A stretch of 50,170 nt of DNA from the NCBI RefSeq assembly GCF_003270085.1, contig NZ_QFDQ01000225.1:1-50170 (forward strand), read 5' to 3'. The stretch is from Streptomyces triticisoli. GTDB lineage: Bacteria > Actinomycetota > Actinomycetes > Streptomycetales > Streptomycetaceae. Below the pieces are notes generated by a model. That model did not search any database. It saw nothing but the letters and a program-made list of their open reading frames with translations, and was not told the origin of the DNA. Shown here piece by piece: positions 39,174-47,725 of the stretch. The translations under genes were made by a program, and so were the position numbers. Each line of letters begins with the position of its first letter. Position 1 is the first letter of the stretch.

Positions 39174-39266
39174 GTGCGCTCCCCTCGGGAAGCTGTGCGC
39201 CCGGTTCCCGGAACCGTGCGCGCCGCCCGGGGGGAGAGACGCAAAGCCGACAGCCGTCGCACCTGA
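39174..39266 (+). CDS. Possible 30-codon leaderless ORF in the metH leader
   Basis: GTG 39174 at the predicted transcript start opens 30 codons (beginning MRSPREAVRPVPGTVR) ending in TGA at 39264-39266, which is fused to the metH ribosome binding site TGAGGGAG. Nine residues are arginine. The stop lies 12 bases before the metH ATG, so ribosomes leaving the ORF could influence metH initiation. It may be a regulatory leader peptide or a chance frame. Confidence 0.4.
   Translation: MRSPREAVRPVPGTVRAARGERRKADSRRT
39179..39236 (+). promoter_or_regulatory. Structured RNA leader of metH
   Basis: CTCCCCTCGGG (39179-39189) pairs with CCCGGGGGGAG (39226-39236), enclosing the hairpin CGGTTC-CCG-GAACCG (39202-39216). 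GGCGGCG just upstream could instead pair with CGCCGCC (39221-39227), which conflicts with the outer stem. The following GACGCAAAGCC resembles a c-di-GMP-I riboswitch segment, but the rest of that motif is missing. Confidence 0.4.
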
Positions 39267-39278
39267 GGGAGCCCTTTC

Positions 39279-42200
39279 ATGGCCTCGTTGCCGCTGACCC
39301 CTTCCGCCGACAGCCGGACCCGTGTGTCCGCTCTCCGTGAGGCGCTCGCCACCCGTGTGGTGGTCGCCGACGGAGCGATGGGCACCATGCTCCAGGCCCA
39401 CGACCCGACCCTCGAGGACTTCCAGAACCTCGAGGGCTGCAACGAGATCCTGAACCTCACCCGGCCGGACATCGTCCGGTCGGTCCACGAGGCCTACTTC
39501 GCCGTGGGCGTGGACTGCGTGGAGACCAACACCTTCGGCGTCAACCTCACCGCTCTGGCCGAGTACGACATCGCCGAGCGCGTCACCGAGCTGTCCGAGG
39601 CGGGCGCCCGCCTCGCCCGCGAGACGGCGGACGAGTTCACCGGCCGGGACGGCCGGCCCCGCTGGGTGCTGGGCTCGATGGGGCCCGGCACCAAGCTGCC
39701 CACCCTCGGGCACACCACGTTCACCGCCATCCGCGACGCCTACCAGCAGAACGCCGAGGGCCTGCTCGCGGGCGGCGCGGACGCGCTGCTGGTGGAGACC
39801 ACGCAGGACCTGCTGCAGACCAAGGCCTCCGTCATCGCCGCCCGCCGTGCGATGGAGCGGGTCGGCCTGGAGGTCCCGCTGATCGTGTCGGTGACGGTGG
39901 AGACGACCGGCACCATGCTGCTGGGCTCGGAGATCGGTGCGGCGCTGACCGCGCTGGAGCCGCTGGGCGTGGACATGATCGGCCTGAACTGCGCGACCGG
40001 GCCGGCCGAGATGAGCGAGCACCTGCGCTACCTGTCCCGGCACGCGCGCGTGCCGCTGTCCTGCATGCCCAACGCCGGCCTGCCGGTGCTGACCAAGGAC
40101 GGCGCGCACTACCCGCTGACCGCGCCCGAGCTGGCGGACGCGCAGGAGCACTTCGTCCGCGACTACGGGCTGTCCCTGGTGGGCGGCTGCTGCGGTACGA
40201 CGCCGGAGCACCTGCGCCAGGTGGTGGAGCGGGTGCGGGACCTGACGCCGGTGGAGCGCAGCCCGCGCCCCGAGCCGGGTGCGGCTTCCCTGTACCAGAC
40301 CGTCCCGTTCCGCCAGGACACCTCCTACCTGGCGATCGGCGAGCGGACGAACGCCAACGGGTCGAAGAAGTTCCGTGCGGCCATGCTGGAGGGCCGCTGG
40401 GACGACTGCGTGGAGCTGGCGCGGGAACAGATCCGCGAGGGCGCGCACATGCTGGACCTGTGCGTGGACTACGTCGGCCGGGACGGCGTGGCGGACATGG
40501 AGGAGCTGGCCGGGCGGTTCGCCACGGCCTCGACGCTGCCGATCGTGCTGGACTCCACCGAGGTCGACGTCATCCGGGCCGGCCTGGAGAAGCTGGGCGG
40601 CCGTGCGGTGATCAACTCGGTGAACTACGAGGACGGCGACGGGCCCGAGTCGCGGTTCGCGCGGGTCACCGCGCTGGCGCGGGAGCACGGGGCGGCGCTG
40701 GTCGCGCTGACCATCGACGAGGAGGGCCAGGCCCGCACCGCCGAGCGGAAGGTGGAGATCGCCGAACGGCTGATCGCCGACCTGACCGGCAACTGGGGCA
40801 TCCGCGAGGAGGACATCCTCGTCGACTGCCTGACCTTCACCATCTGCACCGGCCAGGAGGAGTCCCGCGGGGACGGTGTGGCCACCATCGAGGGCATCCG
40901 CGAGCTGAAGCGGCGCCACCCGAAGGTGCAGACCACCCTGGGCCTGTCCAACATCTCCTTCGGTCTGAACCCGGCCGCCCGGATCCTTTTGAACTCCGTC
41001 TTCCTGGACGAGTGCGTCAAGGCGGGCCTGGACTCGGCGATCGTGCACGCCTCCAAGATCCTGCCGATCGCCCGCTTCGACGAGGAACAGGTGCAAACGG
41101 CCCTGGACCTGATCCACGACCGGCGGCGCGAGGGCTACGACCCACTGCAGAAGCTCATGCAGCTGTTCGAGGGCGCCACGGCGAAGTCGCTGAAGGCGGG
41201 CAAGGCCGAGGAGCTGGCCGCGCTGCCCCTGGAGGAGCGGCTGAAGCGGCGGATCATCGACGGCGAGCGCAACGGCCTGGAGGCCGACCTGGACGAGGCG
41301 CTGCGGACCCGTCCCGCGCTGGACATCGTCAACGACACCCTGCTGGACGGCATGAAGGTGGTCGGTGAGCTGTTCGGCTCCGGGCAGATGCAGCTGCCGT
41401 TCGTGCTGCAGTCCGCCGAGGTGATGAAGGCGGCCGTCGCCCATCTCGAGCCGTACATGGAGAAGACCGACGAGGCCGGCAAGGGCACGATCGTGCTGGC
41501 CACCGTGCGCGGGGACGTGCACGACATCGGCAAGAACCTCGTCGACATCATCCTGTCCAACAACGGCTACAACGTGGTCAACCTCGGCATCAAGCAGCCG
41601 GTCTCCGCGATCCTGGACGCCGCCGAGGAGCACCGGGCCGACGTGATCGGCATGTCCGGGCTGCTGGTGAAGTCCACGGTGGTCATGAAGGAGAACCTGG
41701 AGGAGCTCAACACCCGCGGCCTGGCGACGACCTATCCGGTGATCCTCGGCGGCGCGGCCCTGACCCGCGCCTACGTCGAGCAGGACCTGCACGAGCTGTA
41801 CGGGGGCGAGGTCCGCTACGCCCGCGACGCCTTCGAGGGCCTGCGCCTGATGGACGCGCTGATCGGGGTCAAGCGGGGCGTGCCCGGGGCGAAACTGCCC
41901 GAGCTGCGGCAGCGCCGGGTGCGGGCGGCCACGGTGGAGATCGATCAGCGCCCGGAGGAGGGACACGTCCGCTCGGACGTCGCCACGGACAACCCGGTCC
42001 CCACCCCGCCGTTCTGGGGCACCCGGGTGATCAAGGGCATCCAGCTCAAGGAGTACGCGTCCTGGCTGGACGAGGGCGCCCTGTTCAAGGGCCAGTGGGG
42101 GCTGAGGCAGGCCCGCACCGGCGACGGGCCGACCTACGAGGAGCTGGCCGAGACCGAGGGCCGCCCCCGGCTGCGCGGCCTGCTGGACCGCCTGCAGACG

Positions 42201-42791
42201 GAGAACCTCCTCCAGGCCGCGGTGGTCCACGGCTACTTCCCCTGCGTCTCCAAGGACGACGACCTGATCGTCCTGGACGAGCAGGGCAACGAGCGCACCC
42301 GCTTCACCTTCCCGCGCCAGCGCCGCGGCCGCCGGCTGTGCCTGGCCGACTTCTTCCGCCCGGAGGAGTCGGGCCAGACGGACGTGGTGGGCTTCCAGGT
42401 GGTCACCGTCGGCTCGAGGATCGGTGAGGAGACCGCCCGCCTCTTCGCGGCCGACGCCTACCGCGACTACCTGGAGCTGCACGGCCTGTCCGTGCAGCTG
42501 GCCGAGGCCCTGGCCGAGTACTGGCACGCGCGCGTGCGCGCCGAACTGGGCTTCGGCGGCGAGGACCCGGACGAGATCCAGGGCATGTTCGAGCTGAAGT
42601 ACCGCGGCGCCCGCTTCTCCCTCGGCTACGGCGCCTGCCCCGACTTGGAGGACCGCGCCAAGATCGCCGACCTCCTCCAGCCGGAGCGCATCGGCGTCCA
42701 CCTGTCGGAGGAGTTCCAGCTCCACCCCGAACAGTCCACCGACGCCATCGTCATCCACCACCCGGAAGCCAAGTACTTCAACGCCCGCTGA
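39279..42791 (+). CDS. metH: Cobalamin-dependent methionine synthase
   Basis: This is a full-length 1170-residue MetH. Domains in order are: homocysteine-binding (about 15-330, zinc cysteines in GLNCATGP and GGCCGTTP), pterin-binding (about 340-620, from AIGERTNANGSKKF), helical cap, cobalamin-binding (DVHDIGKNLVDIIL with the cobalt-ligand His, about 740-880) and the C-terminal AdoMet activation domain (about 900-1170). It methylates homocysteine from 5-methyltetrahydrofolate via methylcobalamin. GAGGGAG precedes ATG 39279. No cobalamin riboswitch is visible upstream. Confidence 0.97.
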   Translation: MASLPLTPSADSRTRVSALREALATRVVVADGAMGTMLQAHDPTLEDFQNLEGCNEILNLTRPDIVRSVHEAYFAVGVDCVETNTFGVNLTALAEYDIAERVTELSEAGARLARETADEFTGRDGRPRWVLGSMGPGTKLPTLGHTTFTAIRDAYQQNAEGLLAGGADALLVETTQDLLQTKASVIAARRAMERVGLEVPLIVSVTVETTGTMLLGSEIGAALTALEPLGVDMIGLNCATGPAEMSEHLRYLSRHARVPLSCMPNAGLPVLTKDGAHYPLTAPELADAQEHFVRDYGLSLVGGCCGTTPEHLRQVVERVRDLTPVERSPRPEPGAASLYQTVPFRQDTSYLAIGERTNANGSKKFRAAMLEGRWDDCVELAREQIREGAHMLDLCVDYVGRDGVADMEELAGRFATASTLPIVLDSTEVDVIRAGLEKLGGRAVINSVNYEDGDGPESRFARVTALAREHGAALVALTIDEEGQARTAERKVEIAERLIADLTGNWGIREEDILVDCLTFTICTGQEESRGDGVATIEGIRELKRRHPKVQTTLGLSNISFGLNPAARILLNSVFLDECVKAGLDSAIVHASKILPIARFDEEQVQTALDLIHDRRREGYDPLQKLMQLFEGATAKSLKAGKAEELAALPLEERLKRRIIDGERNGLEADLDEALRTRPALDIVNDTLLDGMKVVGELFGSGQMQLPFVLQSAEVMKAAVAHLEPYMEKTDEAGKGTIVLATVRGDVHDIGKNLVDIILSNNGYNVVNLGIKQPVSAILDAAEEHRADVIGMSGLLVKSTVVMKENLEELNTRGLATTYPVILGGAALTRAYVEQDLHELYGGEVRYARDAFEGLRLMDALIGVKRGVPGAKLPELRQRRVRAATVEIDQRPEEGHVRSDVATDNPVPTPPFWGTRVIKGIQLKEYASWLDEGALFKGQWGLRQARTGDGPTYEELAETEGRPRLRGLLDRLQTENLLQAAVVHGYFPCVSKDDDLIVLDEQGNERTRFTFPRQRRGRRLCLADFFRPEESGQTDVVGFQVVTVGSRIGEETARLFAADAYRDYLELHGLSVQLAEALAEYWHARVRAELGFGGEDPDEIQGMFELKYRGARFSLGYGACPDLEDRAKIADLLQPERIGVHLSEEFQLHPEQSTDAIVIHHPEAKYFNAR

Positions 42792-42866
42792 CCCCGTCCG
42801 CTCCGTTCCGTCCGGCCGGGTACGCGCCTGCCCCGTGCTCCGGGTGCCCTGTGCGGGCCCTGCCCC

Positions 42867-42894
42867 CAGGGACCGGCGCCCAGGGACCGGCGCC
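42867..42894. repeat. 14-base tandem duplication after metH
   Basis: CAGGGACCGGCGCC occurs twice head to tail at 42867-42880 and 42881-42894. Confidence 0.8.
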
Positions 42895-42910
42895 CGGGCA
42901 GGGGACGCCG

Positions 42911-42944
42911 CGTCGCCCACAACGCGTTCTGGTCGTGGGCGACG
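42911..42944 (+). terminator. Inverted repeat, probable metH terminator
   Basis: CGTCGCCCAC (42911-42920) pairs with GTGGGCGACG (42935-42944) and is followed at once by TAAAAT, which may also act as the -10 box of the next gene. It is either the metH terminator or an operator for the HAD promoter. Confidence 0.5.
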
Positions 42945-42963
42945 TAAAATGGTCGGTCCATTG

Positions 42964-42993
42964 CAGGCCGGTTCCCCGCGGGGAACCGGCCTG
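42964..42993 (+). promoter_or_regulatory. 14-bp hairpin in the leader of the HAD gene
   Basis: CAGGCCGGTTCCCC (42964-42977) pairs perfectly with GGGGAACCGGCCTG (42980-42993) over two bases. It lies downstream of the candidate -10 TAAAAT (42945-42950) and 25 bases before the HAD start, so it is within that leader or a second terminator for metH. Confidence 0.5.
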
Positions 42994-43018
42994 GTCGTCC
43001 CTCAAGGAGGTACGCCGG

Positions 43019-43759
43019 ATGACCAGTACCGTCCCCGCGCTCGGCACCTTTCCCCAGGCTCCCGGTTCCGTTCGAGCAGGGCAGACCCCCAGGGCAGAAG
43101 GGCCGGCCCTGCAGGCCGTGCTCCTCGACATGGACGGGACCCTGGTGGACACCGAGGGCTTCTGGTGGGACGTCGAGGTGGAGGTCTTCGCCGCACTCGG
43201 ACACACGCTCGACGACTCCTGGAGACACGTCGTGGTCGGCGGCCCCATGACCCGCAGCGCCGGCTTCCTGATCGAGGCCACCGGCGCCGCCATCACCCTC
43301 GCCGAGATCACCACACAGCTGAACGAGGCGTTCGAGGCCCGTATCGACGGCGCGCTGCCGCTGATGCCGGGCGCCGCACGGCTGCTGGCCGAGCTGTCCG
43401 CGCACCGGATCCCCACCGCCCTGGTCTCGGCCTCCCACCGCCGCATCATCGACCGTGTCCTGACCTCCCTCGGCCACCACCACTTCGCCCTGTCCGTGGC
43501 CGGCGACGAGGTCTCCCGCACCAAGCCCCACCCCGACCCCTACCTGCTGGCCGCCGCCGGTCTGGGCGCCGACCCGGCCCGGTGCGCGGTGGTCGAGGAC
43601 ACCGCGACCGGAGTCGCCGCGGCGGAGGCCGCCGGCTGCCAGGTGATCGCCGTACCCTCCGTCGCCCCCATCGCCCCGGCCCCCCGGCGCACCGTCGTTC
43701 CTTCCCTGGAAGACGTGAACCTGTCATTTCTGCACGGCCTGATGACAGAAATGCGCTAA
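43019..43759 (+). CDS. HAD-superfamily hydrolase (beta-phosphoglucomutase/phosphatase type)
   Basis: The 246-residue protein has the HAD motifs in order: VLLDMDGTLVDTEGFWW (nucleophile Asp), ALVSASHRR (motif II), a lysine in SRTKPHPDPYLLAA and AVVEDTATGVAAAEAAGC (acidic motif). A helical cap lies between motifs I and II. AAGGAGG lies eight bases before ATG 43019. It dephosphorylates a small metabolite, unidentified. It follows metH in the same direction but appears to have its own promoter. Confidence 0.9.
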   Translation: MTSTVPALGTFPQAPGSVRAGQTPRAEGPALQAVLLDMDGTLVDTEGFWWDVEVEVFAALGHTLDDSWRHVVVGGPMTRSAGFLIEATGAAITLAEITTQLNEAFEARIDGALPLMPGAARLLAELSAHRIPTALVSASHRRIIDRVLTSLGHHHFALSVAGDEVSRTKPHPDPYLLAAAGLGADPARCAVVEDTATGVAAAEAAGCQVIAVPSVAPIAPAPRRTVVPSLEDVNLSFLHGLMTEMR

Positions 43760-44178
43760 CTGTTCACCCAGTGTGCCAATCCCCGCGGGAAAAGCCCCGC
43801 GGCGGGCATCCACGGGAATTCGCACCCCGTCGGACGGCTGAATTCCGATGGCCGTCGCACTGGTTGATCGTGTGAGGTTTCCCACCCCTTCGGGGGTCGA
43901 CAAGGGGCTAGAGGTGTGCTGTTCACCCCTTTTCGGAGGTCGTGCGCGCACCCTTGTGTCCCGATTGGTGGAACCCTGCACGAATCCTTCCGGTCACGGG
44001 TTTCCGGAACGTCCGCACCCGGTTCCGCTGCGTGATGGGAACTCAACTCCCGTGGTAGCGAACCTTCCTGCGAGGGCCGACTAATCTCATCGAGAGAACA
44101 TCCCCCCGCCCCCGTGATCCGCCGCGACACCCCTGCATGCCGGATACACGGACTGAACAGTCCTGGAGAAACTCGAGC
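43760..44178. other. Intergenic region before the peptide-binding lipoprotein
   Basis: These 419 bases contain TAATCT at 44082-44087 as a likely -10. There is a GGAATTC/GAATTCC inverted repeat near 43813-43846, and GGACTG-AA-CAGTCC (44150-44163) close to the ribosome binding site. I see no gene. Confidence 0.45.
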
Positions 44179-45783
44179 ATGAACCGCAAGACTTTGGTGC
44201 TGCCGGCCGTAGCCGGTCTGCTCGCGCCGGTACTCGCCGCGTGCGGCGGCTCCGGCAGCAGCAGCAAGAGCGGTGACGCCATCGTCGTCGGCACCACGGA
44301 CCGGTTCACCGCCTCGGAAGACGCCCCCGCGCCCGTCGACCCGGCGTACGCCTACGACGTCGGCTCCTGGAACATCCTGCGCCAGACCGTGCAGACCCTG
44401 ATGATCCAGCCCAAGGGCGACGGCGACCCCGTCCCCGAGGCCGCCGAGAAGTGCGGCTTCACCGACAGCGGCAACGAGCGCTACGTCTGCACCCTGCGCC
44501 AAGACCTCAAGTTCGCCGACGGCGACTCCATCAGCGCGGCCGACGTGAAGTTCTCCATCGACCGCGCCCGCGCCATCAACTCCGACAGCGGCGTGGCCGG
44601 CCTGCTGTCCACCATCGACACCGTGGAGACCCAGGGCGACCGCGAGGTCATCTTCCACCTCAACACCGCCGACGCCACCTTCCCGTACAAGCTGTCGACG
44701 CCCGTCGCGGGCATCGTCAGCCCCAAGAAGTACGAGAAGGACAAGCTGCGCGACGGCTTCGACGTGGACGGCTCCGGCCCGTACACCATGAAGGCCAATG
44801 TCAAGGGCGACGAGATGGTCGACGCCCTCTTCACCAAGAACCCCCACTACAAGGGGACGTTGAAGCTCAACAACGACAACGTGCAGATGCGCTCCTTCCC
44901 GGACGCGGAGGCCATGGGCGACGCGCTGGGCAAGGGTGACATCGACGTCATGACCCGCAGCATGACGCCCGAGCAGATCCGCAATCTCTCCGCCGACTCC
45001 AAGGACAACATCGACATCGTCGAGACGCCCGGCCTGGAGATCCGCTACCTGGGCTTCAACACCGACGCGCCGTCGGTGAAGGACAAGGCCGTGCGCGAGG
45101 CCATGGCCCAGATCGTCAACCGCAGCGAACTCGTCGCCGAGGTCTACGGCACCCAGGCCGAGCCGCTGTACTCGATCGTCCCGGCCACCATCACCGGCCA
45201 CTCCAACGCCTTCTTCAACAAGTACGGCGACCCGAACCCGGACAAGGCCCGCTCCCTGCTGGCCAAGGCCGACATCACCACTCCGGTGAAGCTGACGCTG
45301 CACTACACGACCGACCACTACGGCGCGGCCACCAAGAAGGAGTTCGAGGTCCTCCAGCAGCAGCTCAACGCCAGCGGCCTGTTCGACGTCAGCATCAAGG
45401 GCACCCCCTGGTCCGCCTTCCGGCCGGCCGAGCTGAAGGGCCAGTACGACGTCTACGGCATGGGCTGGTTCCCGGACTTCCCGGACGCCGACAACTACCT
45501 GGCGCCGTTCCTCGACAAGGGCAACACCCTCAACTCCCCGTACGCCAACAGCGAGATCCGCAACACCCTGATCCCGCAGTCCCGCCGACAGGCCGACCGG
45601 CTCTCCGCATCCACCAGCCTGACCAGCATTCAGGACATCGTCGCCGACGACGTTCCGCTGCTGCCCCTGTGGCAGGGCAAGCAGTACGTGGCCGCCCGCG
45701 ACACCATCACGGGCACCGCGTACGCCATCAACTCCTCCGCGACCCTCCAGCTGTGGGAGCTCGGCCGAGGTGTCAGCGGCTGA
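44179..45783 (+). CDS. ABC transporter peptide-binding lipoprotein (family 5)
   Basis: The 534-residue secreted lipoprotein has signal MNRKTLVLPAVAGLLAPVLAA and lipobox LAAC. The mature SBP_bac_5 domain shows RQDLKFADGDSISAADVKFSIDR and GSGPYTMKAN, typical of oligopeptide-binding proteins such as OppA or BldKB. No permease or ATPase gene is adjacent, so it must use a transporter encoded elsewhere. GGAGAA precedes ATG 44179. It ends at a very strong terminator. Confidence 0.9.
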   Translation: MNRKTLVLPAVAGLLAPVLAACGGSGSSSKSGDAIVVGTTDRFTASEDAPAPVDPAYAYDVGSWNILRQTVQTLMIQPKGDGDPVPEAAEKCGFTDSGNERYVCTLRQDLKFADGDSISAADVKFSIDRARAINSDSGVAGLLSTIDTVETQGDREVIFHLNTADATFPYKLSTPVAGIVSPKKYEKDKLRDGFDVDGSGPYTMKANVKGDEMVDALFTKNPHYKGTLKLNNDNVQMRSFPDAEAMGDALGKGDIDVMTRSMTPEQIRNLSADSKDNIDIVETPGLEIRYLGFNTDAPSVKDKAVREAMAQIVNRSELVAEVYGTQAEPLYSIVPATITGHSNAFFNKYGDPNPDKARSLLAKADITTPVKLTLHYTTDHYGAATKKEFEVLQQQLNASGLFDVSIKGTPWSAFRPAELKGQYDVYGMGWFPDFPDADNYLAPFLDKGNTLNSPYANSEIRNTLIPQSRRQADRLSASTSLTSIQDIVADDVPLLPLWQGKQYVAARDTITGTAYAINSSATLQLWELGRGVSG

Positions 45784-45819
45784 GGTCTCTCTCCGGGAGC
45801 ACAGAAGGGGCTGAACCAC

Positions 45820-45886
45820 CCCCGTGCACCAAGAGGGCGCCCCCTCACCGGCCTTCCGGGAGGGGGCGCCCTCTTGGTGCACGGGG
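45820..45886. terminator. 27-bp perfect bidirectional terminator
   Basis: 45820-45846 and 45860-45886 are exact complements (starting CCCCGTGCACCAAGAGGG) around a 13-base loop, between the convergent lipoprotein and response regulator genes. It is the longest perfect stem I noticed in the window. Confidence 0.92.
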
Positions 45887-45889
45887 CCC

Positions 45890-46561
45890 CTACTGGGCGC
45901 CGGGGCGCACCAGGCCGCTCTCGTACGCGTACACCGCGGCCTGCACGCGGTCGCGCAGGCCCAACTTGGTCAGCACGTGCCCGACATGGGTCTTCACGGT
46001 CGTCTCGCTGACGAACAGATCGGCGGCGATCTCCGCGTTCGACAGCCCGCGCGCCACCAGCTTCAGCACCTCGACCTCGCGGTCGGTGAGGGTGTGCAGG
46101 GTGTCCGGCACCGTCTCCTCACCGGAGGGCAGGTGCGTGGCGTACTTGTCCAGCAGCCGGCGCGTGATGCTCGGCGCCAGCATCGCCTCGCCGGCCGCGA
46201 CCACCCGGATCGCCTGCACCAGCTCGCCCGCGGGCGCGTCCTTGAGCAGGAAGCCGCTCGCGCCGGCGCGCAGCGCCTCCACCACGTACTCGTCGAGGTC
46301 GAAGGTGGTCAGCACCAGTACCTTCGCCGGGCCGTTCCGCTCCGGACCGGTGATCTTCCGGGTCGCCTCCACGCCGTCCATCCGCGGCATGCGGATGTCC
46401 ATCAGCACCACATCGGGCTGCAGGGCCCGCACCTGGTCCAGGGCCTGCAGACCGTCTCCGGCCTCGCCCACGACCGCGATGTCCTGCTCGGCCTCCAGGA
46501 TCATCCGGAACCCGGTGCGCAGCAGCGGCTGGTCGTCGACCAGTAGGACGCGGATGGCCAC
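45890..46561 (-). CDS. NarL/LuxR-family response regulator
   Basis: The 223-residue protein has a receiver domain (acidic pocket VLLVDDQ, phospho-Asp in DVVLMDIRMPRMDG, Thr in LVLTTFD and Lys in FLLKDAP) and a C-terminal LuxR helix-turn-helix (LTDREVEVLKLVARGLSNAEIAADLFVSETTVKTHVGHVL). All phosphorylation residues are present. No sensor kinase gene is next to it, so it is an orphan in this window. GTG 46561 follows AAGGAG by six bases. The RecB-family gene lies 14 bases upstream on the same strand, so they may be cotranscribed. Confidence 0.92.
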   Translation of the reverse strand: MAIRVLLVDDQPLLRTGFRMILEAEQDIAVVGEAGDGLQALDQVRALQPDVVLMDIRMPRMDGVEATRKITGPERNGPAKVLVLTTFDLDEYVVEALRAGASGFLLKDAPAGELVQAIRVVAAGEAMLAPSITRRLLDKYATHLPSGEETVPDTLHTLTDREVEVLKLVARGLSNAEIAADLFVSETTVKTHVGHVLTKLGLRDRVQAAVYAYESGLVRPGAQ

Positions 46562-46575
46562 GTGAGTCTCCTTCG

Positions 46576-47553
46576 CTAGTCCGCGCCCATTCTGCCCTGC
46601 GCCGACGCCACGGTTTGTCCCAGGGGCAAAGGGTAGGGCGGGGGAGTACCACCGAACTCCGGGCAGTGGGCCCGGTGGTCGCACCAGCCGCACAGCTTCG
46701 TGGGGCGCGGCCGCCAGTCACCGGTCTCGGTGGCCAGCCGGATCGCCTCCCACAGGGCCAGCAGCTTGCGTTCCACCCGCTCCAGATCGGCGGGGACCGG
46801 GTCGTACGTCAGCACGTCACCGCTGCCGAGATAGACGAGCTGCAGCCGCCGGGGCACGATCTTCTTCAGCCGCCACACCACCAGGGCGTAGAACTTCATC
46901 TGGAACAGCGCGTCCTCGGCGTACTCGGGGCGGGGCGCCTTGCCCGTCTTGTAGTCGACGATCCGCACCTCGCCCGTGGGCGCCACGTCCACCCGGTCGA
47001 TGATCCCGCGCAGCCTGAGCCCCGAGTCCAGCTCCGCCTCCACGAACAGCTCCCGCTCGGCCGGCTCCAGCCGCGTCGGGTCCTCCAGCGTGAACCAGCG
47101 CTCCACCAGCCGCTCGGCCTCCGCCAGCCAGCGCGCCGACCGCTCCCCGTCCGGGTCGTCGGCGAACAGCTCCATCAACTCCGGCCTGACCTCGCGCAAC
47201 CGCTCCCACTGCCCCGGGACCAGCGCCTTCGCCCGCGGCGCGGTCCGCTCGGCGGCCGGAGCGTCAAACAGTCGCTCGAGCACGGCATGCACCAGCGTGC
47301 CCCTCGTCGCCGCTTCGCTCGGCTTCTCGGGCAACCGGTCGATCACCCGGAACCGGTACAGCAACGGGCACCGCATGAAGTCCCCGGCACGGGAGGGGGA
47401 CAGGGAGGAGGGCGGTACGGCGAGGCGGGGAGCGGTCTGCGAGTCCGCTTCCACCGCCGCCGCGGTCACCGCCTCCGCGGACTCCTGCGCCGGCGCCCCC
47501 GCCACCGGGCCGCTGTCGTGGGCGACCGCCTCGCCCTCCGTGCTCGTCTCCAT
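46576..47553 (-). CDS. RecB-family exonuclease (PD-(D/E)XK nuclease)
   Basis: The 325-residue protein has the Cas4/RecB-type nuclease core: LRGIIDRVDVAPTGEVRIVDYKTGK (Asp and DYK catalytic set) and QMKFYALVVWR (QxxxY motif). Cysteines in FMRCPLLYRF and the C-terminal CGWCDHRAHCP could bind a [4Fe-4S] cluster as in AddB/Cas4. The first 50 residues are low-complexity. It likely acts in DNA repair or processing. It is a stand-alone nuclease with no helicase or CRISPR genes nearby. Confidence 0.88.
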   Translation of the reverse strand: METSTEGEAVAHDSGPVAGAPAQESAEAVTAAAVEADSQTAPRLAVPPSSLSPSRAGDFMRCPLLYRFRVIDRLPEKPSEAATRGTLVHAVLERLFDAPAAERTAPRAKALVPGQWERLREVRPELMELFADDPDGERSARWLAEAERLVERWFTLEDPTRLEPAERELFVEAELDSGLRLRGIIDRVDVAPTGEVRIVDYKTGKAPRPEYAEDALFQMKFYALVVWRLKKIVPRRLQLVYLGSGDVLTYDPVPADLERVERKLLALWEAIRLATETGDWRPRPTKLCGWCDHRAHCPEFGGTPPPYPLPLGQTVASAQGRMGAD

Positions 47554-47725
47554 GCCACAAACCCTACGGCCCACCACCGACAGTGACCCGGCCACGGTCA
47601 TGATGTGCGCGAGGCGGGGAAAACACAGGGGTGCCGGGCGGAACCGTTTGCCACGGCCGCATACCATCGACCCGAGACCTTCCGGCCGACAGGTACGGAA
47701 GACGCGCTTCGAACGAGGGGACACC

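Larger units (their letters stand above)
38961..39278. other. Divergent gylR/metH intergenic region
   Basis: These 318 bases contain the gylR operator (39015-39031), the metH -10 box (39162-39167), a leaderless upstream ORF (39174-39266) and paired leader stems (39179-39236). On the gylR side, TAGTGT next to the operator is a possible -10. Confidence 0.5.

Noticed and set aside
39174..39278. Cobalamin or SAM riboswitch before metH
   Set aside because: No B12-box or SAM-riboswitch core is visible. GACGCAAAGCC matches one segment of the c-di-GMP-I motif, but its required upstream GCACAGGGCAAACC part is absent.
39111..42920. Open frame of 1269 codons on the strand opposite metH
   Set aside because: It is a GC-skew shadow: it mirrors metH codons, has no family motif, and metH shows all its domains without interruption.
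46576..47553. Cas4 or a defence-system nuclease
   Set aside because: The nuclease resembles Cas4 in fold, but there are no cas, restriction or other defence genes around it, and the neighbours are core genes.
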